DNA of 24,035 bases, taken from NCBI GenBank assembly GCA_003649085.1, contig QMQV01000015.1, forward strand, positions 1-24,035, read 5' to 3'. This document shows, in pieces, positions 13,900 through 21,072 of this stretch. The notes below the pieces were generated by a model that worked only from the letters and a program-made list of their open reading frames with translations, searched no databases and was not told the origin of the DNA. Source of the stretch: Thermoproteota archaeon. Lineage in GTDB: Archaea > Thermoproteota > Methanomethylicia > Methanomethylicales > B66-G16. The stretch's first letter is position 1. The number at the start of each line of letters is the position of its first letter. Position numbers and translations under genes: made by a program.

Positions 13900-14988
13900 A
13901 TGCGCTTGTTAAACAAGGAATCGGTTGAGGACATCGCCATAGGGGCAGCGATATTGGGTACTGGTGGCGGCGGAGACCCCTATATAGGGAAGATAATGGC
14001 TATGAACGCTATTGAAGAAGAGGGGCCTATAACGCTGTTAGACCCATCTGAAGTCCCAGACGACGCGCTTATAATACCTACTGCTATGATGGGTGCTCCT
14101 ACAGTGCTTGTTGAGAAAATTCCTAGGGGCGATGAAATCTTAGAAGCTTTAAGAGCTTTAGAAAGAAGGTTCGGCAAGAAAGCATATGCCACGATATCTT
14201 GCGAAGCTGGCGGGGTGAACTCGACGGTACCATTAGCTGTAGCGGCGAGGCTTCACATTCCCGTCGTAGACGCCGATGGCATGGGAAGAGCCTTCCCGGA
14301 GATCCAGATGGTCACTTTCCACCTCCACGGGATAACAGCATCCCCCATGGCTATGGCAGATGAGAAGGGCAATGCAGTCTTGATAGAGGCAATAGACAAC
14401 TACTGGGTCGAGAGGATTTCGAGAGCTGTAACAGTGGTCATGGGCGGATCGGCTATGATAGCGCTATATCCGATGACAGGCGCACAAGTTAAGGAAGCCG
14501 CTATCCCAAGGACGATAACCTTAGCTGAACAACTAGGAAGAACGGTTAGGGAAGCTAGGGAGAAAAAGAAGGACCCAATAAAAGAAGTCCTCAAGATCGT
14601 TAACGGATTTGAGCTTTTCAAAGGCAAAATAGTTGATGTTCAGAGAAGAACAGTAGCTGGGTTTGCGAGAGGAGAAGCCAGGTTAGAAGGCATAGATGAA
14701 TATAAAGGAGATGAGCTGATAATACGCTTTCAGAACGAAAATCTGGTTGCCATTAGAAATGGCAGAATCATAGCTTCAGTCCCAGACTTAATAACAGTCC
14801 TTGAAATAGAAACTGGACTACCTATAACAACTGAAGGGCTAAAATATGGCTATAGAGCTGTCGTTGTAGGAATACCATGTCATCCAAAGTGGAGAACACC
14901 AGAAGGTCTCGAGACTGTAGGTCCAAAGTACTTTGGATATGACATAGAATATGTACCCATTGAGGAGAGGATGAGGGGATACACATGA
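13900..14988 (+). CDS. DUF917 family protein (S-methyl-thiohydantoin desulfurase-type)
   Basis: This belongs to the DUF917 family, whose N- and C-terminal domains are named after S-methyl thiohydantoin desulfurase. Visible signatures are IGAAILGTGGGGDPYIGK near residues 14-31, ISCEAGGVNSTVPLAVAARL near 99-118, and VDADGMGRAFPEIQMVTFHLHGI near 123-145, which form the N-terminal domain. The C-terminal part contains GFARGEARLEGIDEYKGDEL and a final VVGIPCHPKWRTPEGLETVGP. At 362 residues it is full length. The family is repeatedly found beside or fused to hydantoinase/oxoprolinase proteins, and here the stop overlaps the HyuA-like start by four bases (ATGA). That supports a two-component enzyme. 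The real substrate may be a hydantoin, thiohydantoin or related cyclic amide. Confidence 0.85.
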   Translation: MRLLNKESVEDIAIGAAILGTGGGGDPYIGKIMAMNAIEEEGPITLLDPSEVPDDALIIPTAMMGAPTVLVEKIPRGDEILEALRALERRFGKKAYATISCEAGGVNSTVPLAVAARLHIPVVDADGMGRAFPEIQMVTFHLHGITASPMAMADEKGNAVLIEAIDNYWVERISRAVTVVMGGSAMIALYPMTGAQVKEAAIPRTITLAEQLGRTVREAREKKKDPIKEVLKIVNGFELFKGKIVDVQRRTVAGFARGEARLEGIDEYKGDELIIRFQNENLVAIRNGRIIASVPDLITVLEIETGLPITTEGLKYGYRAVVVGIPCHPKWRTPEGLETVGPKYFGYDIEYVPIEERMRGYT

Positions 14989-16568
14989 GCTTAAGAATAG
15001 GCATTGACGTTGGAGGGACTCATACAGATGCCGTCATCTTAGATAAAGACAACAAGCTTGTAGCAGCCTATAAGACGCCCACAACACCTGACGTGACCAC
15101 TGGTATCATAAACGCTCTTAACGGTGTATTAAGAGAAAGCGGCGTAGACCCATCAGAGATTAGAGCAGCGATGCTCGGAACAACGCATTGTACAAATGCG
15201 ATAGTTGAGCGTAAAAGACTAACTAAAGTCGGCGTCTTGAGGCTTGGGAAACCAGCAACCTTAGCTGTAAAACCTCTTACAACATTTCCAGAAGATCTAA
15301 GGAAGGTTATAGGCAACGTCTGGAGAATAATACCTGGCGGGCACGAATACGATGGCAGAGAAATAAGCCCACTAGATGAAGGCGAAGTCGAGAAATTTGC
15401 TGAAGAAGCTGTTAAACAAGGCGTTGAAGCCATAGCAATATGTGGCGTTTTCTCACCAGTGAACCCAGATCACGAGAAAAGGGCGTATGAAATATTGGCT
15501 GAAAAACTTGGCTCGAGAATCCCGATAACGCTTTCACATGAGATTGGCAGCATAGGGCTAATTGAAAGGGAAAACGCAGCGATATTAAACGCAGCTGTAG
15601 TCAAAGTAGCTGAGAGCGCAATAGATGCTTTCGTTAAGGCGATGAAGGAAGCTGGTATTGAAAAAGCTAAGCTGTACTTAACTCAAAACGACGGTACGCT
15701 GATGTCAGTAGAGTATGCTAAACGCTATCCAATTAGGACAATAGCTTCAGGCCCAACAAACAGCATTAGAGGAGCAGCTTTCTTAACAGGCTTAACTGAT
15801 GGCGTAGTTGTCGACATAGGTGGGACAACAACCTTAGTAGGCATGATAGTTAAAGGCTTTCCAAGGGAATCGGCAATAGCCGTTGAAATAGGAGGAGTTC
15901 GCACGAATTTCAGGATGCCAGACTTAATATCAATAGGATGTGGCGGCGGAAGCTTGGTTAAGGTACTTGATGGAGGTATAGAAATAGGTCCTGAAAGCGT
16001 TGGCTACGAGCTAACTACTAAGGGCATAGCGTGGGGAGGAGATACCTTAACTACAACAGACATCGCCTTAGCGGGAGGCTATGCCAAAATCGACGACCCT
16101 AGAATCAACTTAGATAGGCTAAAGCACCTAGATCCCGATTTAGTAAGCAAAGCTATAGCGAAGATAATTGAAAGAGTTGAAGGGTGTATCGACAAGATCA
16201 AGACGAGCCCGGAGCCTGTACCAGTAGTCTTGGTAGGTGGTGGTGGAATAATATTGCCTCCATACTACTATGATAAGCTTAAAGGCGTTTCAAAGGTAAT
16301 ACGCCCAGAACACTTCCAATACGCCAATGCCATCGGAGCAGCCATAGCGCAGGTAAGCGGTGAAATCGATAGGGTATTTTCATTAGAGCGCATGAGCAGG
16401 GATGAAGCGATTAAGACGGCGAAGGAGATGGCTATAAACGAGGCAATAAAAGCTGGCGCTAAGCCCGATACCGTTGAAGTAGTCGATATCGAGGAAATAC
16501 CATTAGCTTACCTACCTGGCAATGCCGTGCGAATAAGAGTAAAAGCCTGTGGGAAGCTCATCATATAG
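14985..16568 (+). CDS. Hydantoinase/oxoprolinase family protein (HyuA-like)
   Basis: This is a predicted ATP-dependent cyclic amidohydrolase subunit of the hydantoinase A / 5-oxoprolinase family, which belongs to the acetate kinase-Hsp70-actin ATPase fold. GIDVGGTHTDAVILD at residues 6-20 is the N-terminal phosphate loop. GTTHCTNAIVER near 64-75, ASGPTNSIRGA near 251-261, VDIGGTTTLVGMI near 269-281, and IGCGGGSLVKV near 309-319 are further family blocks. VVLVGGGGIILPP near 407-419 is in the second ATPase lobe. At 527 residues it is a short, single-subunit form; classic ATP-dependent hydantoinases pair HyuA with HyuB, and no HyuB is present. The coupled DUF917 gene probably supplies the partner. 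It ends six bases before the convergent M29-like gene. Confidence 0.88.
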   Translation: MSLRIGIDVGGTHTDAVILDKDNKLVAAYKTPTTPDVTTGIINALNGVLRESGVDPSEIRAAMLGTTHCTNAIVERKRLTKVGVLRLGKPATLAVKPLTTFPEDLRKVIGNVWRIIPGGHEYDGREISPLDEGEVEKFAEEAVKQGVEAIAICGVFSPVNPDHEKRAYEILAEKLGSRIPITLSHEIGSIGLIERENAAILNAAVVKVAESAIDAFVKAMKEAGIEKAKLYLTQNDGTLMSVEYAKRYPIRTIASGPTNSIRGAAFLTGLTDGVVVDIGGTTTLVGMIVKGFPRESAIAVEIGGVRTNFRMPDLISIGCGGGSLVKVLDGGIEIGPESVGYELTTKGIAWGGDTLTTTDIALAGGYAKIDDPRINLDRLKHLDPDLVSKAIAKIIERVEGCIDKIKTSPEPVPVVLVGGGGIILPPYYYDKLKGVSKVIRPEHFQYANAIGAAIAQVSGEIDRVFSLERMSRDEAIKTAKEMAINEAIKAGAKPDTVEVVDIEEIPLAYLPGNAVRIRVKACGKLII

Positions 16569-16574
16569 CCTTTT

Positions 16575-17540
16575 CTAAATCCTCCACTTACCCCTTTCCA
16601 TCAAAACCTTGCCATCAGCTATTAGCGTAGGCTTAGTGATAATACCGTCTAAGTGTACTCCGGCTACGGTTTTTCCACCTATGGTGCTGTTATCGCCAAA
16701 GGCTATGTGAACAGTTTCGAATACCTTTTCATCTTCCAATACGTTGCCCACGATTTTAGCAGCTGGGTTGCATCCAACACCTATCTCAGCTACGTTAAAC
16801 GCCTCCCTCCTACCTACAGACTTCAAGACCTCCTCAAGCTTCTTAGCTTCCTCAGCTCCTTCAAAGCTGACAGCGTATCCGTTTTCAACAACCACCCTTA
16901 CTGGCTTACTTATCTGTCCTACCCCTGAAATTGCCCCGTCAAAGACTATGACTCCATCAGCAGATCCCTCTACAGGGGCTATGAAGGCTTCCCCAGCAGG
17001 TAAGTTGCCAAAAGCGCCTTTTTCAGTAAAAAGCCCAGTATCCCTTAAGATAGGTCTTCCCTCAACAGACATCTTAACATCAGTTCCTAAGTCGGTGATA
17101 ACCCTAACCTCTTTAACATCCTCTAGCGCAGCCGCCATTTTCTCAACATAGCCCTTAACTACGTTGTAATCTATGGTCATCGTCTCCAAAAACATTTCAA
17201 CAGTAATGCCCGGCATGGTAGCTCCGCGAGCACCAGCTTCTGTAGCTCTTCTCCTAGCTGCTGTATGCGTTAAGCTAAACTTCGTAGGGGCGACGTAGAC
17301 ATCCACGTGTCTCCACATCTCGGCAATAGGCTCTGGGGGCTCTTCTCCATGCCTACTCCTAGGCTTAATAACGGCGAGAATGGTCTCAGCTCCAACCTCA
17401 CTGCCAGCCTTAGCCAAAGCTCTCCCAATAACCTCTTTCTCAAAATCAGTTATTACCAGAAACTTTTCACCAGATTTAACCCCCAAGTTAACCCTAACTA
17501 CATTAAGAGCAACCCTATACAAAGACTCCTCTAAGCTCAC
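16575..17540 (-). CDS. M29-type aminopeptidase homologue
   Basis: This predicted cytoplasmic metalloenzyme is related to thermophilic aminopeptidases of family M29 (AmpS/AmpT) and the NicX-like ring-cleaving dioxygenases that share the fold. The metal ligands of M29 can be placed: Glu184 in PAGEAFIAP, Glu252 in VAEIGVGCNP, His278 in VHIAFGDN, and His296 and Asp298 in VHLDGI. The spacings are close to those of AmpT. The tyrosine expected seven residues after the first histidine is replaced by Ser285. At 321 residues it is shorter than M29 aminopeptidases (about 400). Both points suggest a different reaction from peptide trimming. It is convergent with the hydantoinase-like gene, with six bases between them, so it is not in that operon. 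ATG at 17540 is the clear start. Confidence 0.72.
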   Translation of the reverse strand: MSLEESLYRVALNVVRVNLGVKSGEKFLVITDFEKEVIGRALAKAGSEVGAETILAVIKPRSRHGEEPPEPIAEMWRHVDVYVAPTKFSLTHTAARRRATEAGARGATMPGITVEMFLETMTIDYNVVKGYVEKMAAALEDVKEVRVITDLGTDVKMSVEGRPILRDTGLFTEKGAFGNLPAGEAFIAPVEGSADGVIVFDGAISGVGQISKPVRVVVENGYAVSFEGAEEAKKLEEVLKSVGRREAFNVAEIGVGCNPAAKIVGNVLEDEKVFETVHIAFGDNSTIGGKTVAGVHLDGIITKPTLIADGKVLMERGKWRI

Positions 17541-17603
17541 TATCTTACACCTTAAAGACTCTAAATCCTTGTCTTAACTTAAAAGAGTAGCTACAGGTTA
17601 TTT
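17541..17603. promoter_or_regulatory. Divergent promoter spacer, M29-like gene and zinc-ribbon gene
   Basis: Only 63 bases separate two divergent starts. TTAACTTAAAAGAG (about 17575-17588) could serve the plus-strand gene as TATA element, about 20-25 bases before its ATG, which lacks a strong Shine-Dalgarno and may be leaderless. The minus-strand promoter must overlap the same interval, so the two genes may compete for transcription. Confidence 0.3.
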
Positions 17604-17882
17604 ATGAGCCTAGGAAATGAAGCTGTTAGAAGACTAGAAAAATTTCGAGGTATGGAAAAAGCTATGGTTAAGACGGTATCTGTTAAATGTGCTAAATGCG
17701 GTCAGGAAATCTTCAGGTATCTCAAGCTTAGCGACGGGCATCTATGGCATTGCTGGAAGCCCAGGATCATGAGAGATTACAGCGTTAGAGAGGGAAACGT
17801 CGTTAAGTGTCCATGCGGCAACATCATAGGCTATGACGTGGGCATATACATTAAGCTAAGACAAAAAGCTTTTACGTGGTGA
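17604..17882 (+). CDS. Small zinc-ribbon-like protein
   Basis: This protein of 92 residues has the look of a treble-clef or zinc-ribbon domain: Cys29-x2-Cys32 in VKCAKCGQE, His49-Cys50 in LWHCWKP, and Cys69-Pro-Cys71-Gly in VKCPCGNIIG. The CxxC and CxC pairs could bind one zinc between two beta hairpins, with His49/Cys50 as extra ligands. The N-terminal 25 residues are charged and probably helical; ATG codons at residues 17 and 21 are alternative starts that would retain the whole metal site. I do not recognise a characterised family. It ends two bases before the 3' end of the convergent ribbon-helix-helix gene. A role in nucleic acid or protein binding is plausible for this type of domain, but unsupported. 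Confidence 0.72.
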   Translation: MSLGNEAVRRLEKFRGMEKAMVKTVSVKCAKCGQEIFRYLKLSDGHLWHCWKPRIMRDYSVREGNVVKCPCGNIIGYDVGIYIKLRQKAFTW

Positions 17883-17884
17883 AG

Positions 17885-18094
17885 CTAGCTCTTAGCCTCC
17901 TTCTCCTTTTCTGTAAGCTCAAGCCATTTTCTCAAAGCAGCGCTAACAACTTCACTGAACGTCAGCCCACGCTTTATAGCAGCTATCTTAACCTCCCTCC
18001 ACAAGTCTTCAGCTATGCTAATGCTTGTCTTAACAGTTTTAGTCAAAGTCTCGCCGGTCTTCTCGACAACACCTCCCTTTCTCTCTTCAGACAT
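17885..18094 (-). CDS. Ribbon-helix-helix (CopG/Arc-type) DNA-binding protein
   Basis: This small regulator of 69 residues has a lysine- and threonine-rich N-terminal tail and a ribbon-helix-helix fold. The strand is KTVKTSISIAEDLW (about 19-32), helix one is WREVKIAAIKRG, and after the turn LTFSE comes helix two VVSAALRKWLEL. Such proteins bind palindromic DNA as dimers and often repress their own promoters or act as antitoxins. ATG at 18094 follows GGAGGTGG, a very strong ribosome-binding site. No toxin gene is adjacent on the same strand. A 14-base palindrome lies just upstream at the expected promoter, consistent with autoregulation. Confidence 0.82.
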   Translation of the reverse strand: MSEERKGGVVEKTGETLTKTVKTSISIAEDLWREVKIAAIKRGLTFSEVVSAALRKWLELTEKEKEAKS

Positions 18095-18117
18095 GTGACC
18101 ACCTCCACTCCCAGATT

Positions 18118-18131
18118 TCTAAATGCTTAGA
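18118..18131. promoter_or_regulatory. Palindrome in the promoter of the ribbon-helix-helix gene
   Basis: TCTAAATGCTTAGA has five-base arms (TCTAA / TTAGA) around ATGC. It lies 24 bases before the regulator's ATG and next to a minus-strand TATA-like TTTTATAT (18131-18138). An outer inverted pair CCCAGA (18110-18115) / TCTGGG (18142-18147) brackets it. A regulator bound here would sit between TATA box and start, blocking transcription. The rest of the spacer to 18248 holds the plus-strand promoter of the next gene (TTTTTAAA near 18210-18217) and a G+C-richer patch with repeated GCGT steps near 18180-18200. Confidence 0.4.
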
Positions 18132-18248
18132 TATAAAAGTTTCTGGGTTTTTTCATAAACTTCGTTAAACCTTTTATGTGCGTTTCGCGTATGCGTATTT
18201 CACAAACGTTTTTAAAAGCTCATACAGAACTCTATTTTAGGTGTAAGT

Positions 18249-18638
18249 GTGCTTAAGAAGCCTTGCAGAGTTCTCATACCATCCTATGAGCCTGGGACGC
18301 TGGACTCTAAGATTTATCCACATTGGAAAGACGCTGAGGTTTTTGTTCAAGTCGAGTTTGACGATAATCGCATATATGAAGTAAAGAAGCATAAGCTTTC
18401 ATCTGATGACCTGATAATAAACATAGTTAAAAGAGAGAACATCGCTTACGTGATAACATATTCGCTAAGCATACGCGCCCTTGAACTTCTCCAAAAAGCT
18501 GGTGTTAAAGTGCTTTCACCGCTTGAAGCCGTATCAACCGTAGGAGAAGCTATAGATAAGTTTAGAAAATGTGACCTAGCTGTTGTGAAGTTGAACAAGA
18601 CGCCTATGAGCACTATAGAAGAGCTTTGTAGTCCTTAA
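18249..18638 (+). CDS. NifX/NafY-type (dinitrogenase cofactor-like) domain protein
   Basis: This 129-residue protein resembles the small RNase H-like fold of the NifX/NifB C-terminal domain family, which binds iron-sulfur or iron-molybdenum clusters in nitrogenase maturation and occurs widely as stand-alone archaeal proteins. Family-like features are RVLIPSYEPGTLDSKIYPHW at the N-terminus, VITYSLSIRALELLQKAGVKVL around 72-93, and TVGEAIDKF around 101-109. There is no clear cluster-binding cysteine set; cysteines are at residues 6, 113 and 127. No nif genes are nearby, so a role in nitrogen fixation is not supported. GTG at 18249 follows AGGTG by about five bases. A T-rich stretch at 18692-18699 could terminate the transcript. 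Confidence 0.7.
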   Translation: MLKKPCRVLIPSYEPGTLDSKIYPHWKDAEVFVQVEFDDNRIYEVKKHKLSSDDLIINIVKRENIAYVITYSLSIRALELLQKAGVKVLSPLEAVSTVGEAIDKFRKCDLAVVKLNKTPMSTIEELCSP

Positions 18639-18691
18639 ATAAGTCGGCAACTTTACCTTTTAAGGGCGTCATGTAAATAAAGTAGTTGTAG

Positions 18692-18699
18692 TTCTTTTT
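18692..18699 (+). terminator. T-rich terminator-like run after the NifX-like gene
   Basis: TTCTTTTTCTT lies about 55 bases after the stop. There is no strong preceding hairpin. Further right, AGCAC (about 18720) and GTGCT (about 18731) can pair around six bases, just before the transporter gene. Confidence 0.3.
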
Positions 18700-18750
18700 C
18701 TTGCTAGTTTCTAAGATCTAGCACGAAGTAGTGCTGGAAGTGACACGTAG

Positions 18751-19848
18751 TTGAAGTTCAAGGGGGCCTACGGCATATACTTTTGCTCAAAGGTGGGTGA
18801 AGAGGTTGCTTGGATTTTCATACCCCTCTTAGGTGTGGAGCTAGGCTTATCCTACCTTGAGATAGGCGTGGTTATGGCTGCTTACCAAATAGGCAACGCT
18901 CTATCATACTCGTTTTTCGGCTGGCTTTCAGACACCCTTAACAGGAGAAAACCCTTCATAGTCTTAGGGTGTTTTCTAAGCACGTTAGCTATGTACTCGC
19001 ACTTGTTGATTAGCGATCTGCCATCAATGCTCTTCGCCAGGACTTTTGCAGGTCTTGCTCTAGGAGCTGCCATATACCCTCTCGTAGCTTACGTATCCTC
19101 CTCTAAAGGGTATGAGCGCTTCATAAGCTTATTAAACGCTGCTGGTTCAGCAGGCTGGCTCGTAGGCAGCTTAATAGCAGGCTCGCTTTCAGAATATGAG
19201 CTAATCTTCAAAGCCGCTTTAATCTGCTTCGCTGCAGCCTTAGTTCTCTCATTATTAATTGAGGAGAGCACTGAAATCTCTGTACGTGATAAAGCGAAGG
19301 TTAGCTTTTTAGAAGTTGTTAAGAGAGGTAAGTGGCTTTACACATCCTACTACTTAAGGCATTTCGCAGCTAGCAATATCTGGGCTGTTTTCCCCATCTT
19401 CCTAGCAAATTTGGGAGCTAACAAGTTTTGGATAGGTATTCTCTATTCATTAAACTGCGGTGTACAAGTGTTTTCCATGAACTTAGCTGGCTACTTAGCT
19501 GAGAGGTTAAAAGTTGAAAAGCTGCTAGTGCAAGCTGGCATAGGCTTATCCACACTAGTTTTCACAGCTTACTGGCTTGCCACAAACTATCTCCAGCTAA
19601 TACCAATTCAGGTGATGTTGGGCTTTGCTTGGGGCTTTCTATATACTGGATCGCTAATCTACTTAGTTAGGAGAAACCCTGTTGAAAGAGCTACAGCAAC
19701 AGGTTTCCTAGGCTCAACAATATCAATTGCCTCCATAACAGGGTCTTTCTTAGGAGGAGTTATAGCAGAGGTTTTAACGCCTTCAGGCAACGCGCTCGTC
19801 GGAGCGTTGATAGCGATGAGCGCTTTACTAATATCTCTTAAGCTTTAG
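18751..19848 (+). CDS. Major facilitator superfamily transporter
   Basis: This is a predicted 12-helix secondary transporter in the cytoplasmic membrane. The MFS signature between helices 2 and 3 is present as GWLSDTLNRRKP (residues 57-68), with Asp61 and basic residues in place. LARTFAGLALGAAIYPL in helix 4 and GSAGWLVGSL in helix 5 resemble the antiporter branch, including drug and metabolite exporters. At 365 residues it is compact, with short loops and almost no C-terminal tail. TTG at 18751 has GGAAGTG upstream and begins at MKFKGAYGIYF, just before helix 1. Its stop is directly adjacent to the stop of the convergent PhoH-KH gene, with no spacer. The substrate cannot be predicted. Confidence 0.85.
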   Translation: MKFKGAYGIYFCSKVGEEVAWIFIPLLGVELGLSYLEIGVVMAAYQIGNALSYSFFGWLSDTLNRRKPFIVLGCFLSTLAMYSHLLISDLPSMLFARTFAGLALGAAIYPLVAYVSSSKGYERFISLLNAAGSAGWLVGSLIAGSLSEYELIFKAALICFAAALVLSLLIEESTEISVRDKAKVSFLEVVKRGKWLYTSYYLRHFAASNIWAVFPIFLANLGANKFWIGILYSLNCGVQVFSMNLAGYLAERLKVEKLLVQAGIGLSTLVFTAYWLATNYLQLIPIQVMLGFAWGFLYTGSLIYLVRRNPVERATATGFLGSTISIASITGSFLGGVIAEVLTPSGNALVGALIAMSALLISLKL

Positions 19849-21000
19849 CTACTTTTTCCGCGTCTTCTTAGCTGGCTTTTCCTCAGCCACTTCATATGTC
19901 TTGACGCCAACACCTATAAGCTTCCTAAATATGGAGTCCACAAACTTAACATGATAGCCCCTTTGTCCAACGAAAGGTCCAAGTCCTTCACTATCTACGC
20001 TGACTGCTAACATTGGTCCAGCAAAGTCTACATCGACTATATACTTGTAAACCCACGATACGGGGTGAATCGCTCTAATCCAATTTCTAAAGTCAAGCTG
20101 CATTTCAATAGTCCTTAACCTAAGCTGGGTTTCCTCCTCAATCTTCTTGATGCGCTCCCCCTCCTTACCTATAATTCTCCCGAGATGTCCCTCTTTCACT
20201 ATTATCAAGGCGTCTGGAACGTGTTCTCCTCGAATCTCATACCTCTCCTTATCTTCTCTAAACTCAATTACCGTTACAATGTCTGCATCGGGGGCGTTAA
20301 GCCTAGCTGATTCGAGAATTTTAAGCTCGCTTTCGCTAAGCCTGCGCTTTCTCATCTTAGTCTCAAGTAAAAGCCTAATCCCCCTCTTAGCTCCTGGTCT
20401 CACAATGTCCTTAAGCCCTAAGTCAATGACCTTAGCTTTAGGCTCACTCATCAATATATCGCGTATTAAAGTAGCTCCATCACCTTCAACTCCTGGAACT
20501 CTTTGAAAAACAGGGTCCCCTGCTACAATGAACTTAGCATCGTGCCCGATTCTCATCAATATCTCACATGCGCTTTCAGGCTGAATTGACTGAGCGTCGT
20601 CTAGGAAGATCACTGAGTTGTCAAATGTCCTGCCTCTTAAGAAGTGGGTGTCCACGAAAATTACCTTGTTTTCGCGCATGAGCTTCTCAACATCGCCCCA
20701 AGACATGAAGCCAGATAGTATATCCTGCATGTATGCTGAAGCCATTCGCGTATACGTCTCACTGCCTATGTCAGCAACTTGTATTTCACGACCACTAACC
20801 ACGTCTATTAAAGGCTTGCAAATCAAAAACCTCTGATATTCGCCCTCCATGATAGCTGAAATCCCGTATGCTATAGCTAACAAGCTCTTACCCGTACCTG
20901 TTGGGCCGAAAACGCCTACTACATCGTACTCATCTGACTTAAGAGCTTCAACGAGTTCCTCTTGACCCTTTGTAGCGGGCTTAACTTTATCCCCTAACAT
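19849..21000 (-). CDS. PhoH-like ATPase fused to KH RNA-binding domains
   Basis: This is a predicted RNA-linked P-loop ATPase in the cytoplasm. The N-terminal 220 residues are PhoH-like: Walker A GPTGTGKS (32-39), a CKPLIDVVSG segment (61-70) resembling the TRP...GE region of PhoH, Walker B VIFLDDAQ (130-137), and a FIVAGDP sensor (157-163). A conserved arginine segment KDIVRPGAKRGIR follows. The C-terminal half has KH-type features: GRIIGKEG (274-281) is a canonical GxxG loop, and GPFVGQRGYHVKFV (341-354) is a second GxxG-like loop reminiscent of NusA-type KH. A lysine-rich tail ends the protein. This combination points to an RNA helicase, remodelling or decay factor. ATG at 21000 has no Shine-Dalgarno and a TATA element 24-34 bases upstream, so the transcript is probably leaderless. 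Confidence 0.85.
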   Translation of the reverse strand: MLGDKVKPATKGQEELVEALKSDEYDVVGVFGPTGTGKSLLAIAYGISAIMEGEYQRFLICKPLIDVVSGREIQVADIGSETYTRMASAYMQDILSGFMSWGDVEKLMRENKVIFVDTHFLRGRTFDNSVIFLDDAQSIQPESACEILMRIGHDAKFIVAGDPVFQRVPGVEGDGATLIRDILMSEPKAKVIDLGLKDIVRPGAKRGIRLLLETKMRKRRLSESELKILESARLNAPDADIVTVIEFREDKERYEIRGEHVPDALIIVKEGHLGRIIGKEGERIKKIEEETQLRLRTIEMQLDFRNWIRAIHPVSWVYKYIVDVDFAGPMLAVSVDSEGLGPFVGQRGYHVKFVDSIFRKLIGVGVKTYEVAEEKPAKKTRKK

Positions 21001-21023
21001 TTCAAAATCAAGATATCAACAGC

Positions 21024-21034
21024 TTTTTAAAAAC
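21024..21034 (-). promoter_or_regulatory. TATA box of the PhoH-KH gene
   Basis: On the minus strand GTTTTTAAAAAG centres about 29 bases before the ATG at 21000. With no ribosome-binding site in between, it suggests a leaderless transcript. Confidence 0.5.
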
Positions 21035-21072
21035 TTTCACCACACTTCTCAAAGCGCCTGTCCCCTAAGCTG

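Noticed and set aside
16744..17151. 135-codon open frame antisense to the M29-like gene
   Set aside because: The opposite strand encodes a protein with ordered metal ligands. The antisense product is low-complexity Ser/Thr/Pro with no motif.
18249..18638. Nitrogen fixation role for the NifX-like protein
   Set aside because: No nif structural or maturation genes nearby, and stand-alone homologues are common in archaea that do not fix nitrogen.
17885..18638. Toxin-antitoxin pair formed by the ribbon-helix-helix gene and the NifX-like gene
   Set aside because: The genes are divergent rather than co-transcribed, and the second does not resemble a toxin fold.
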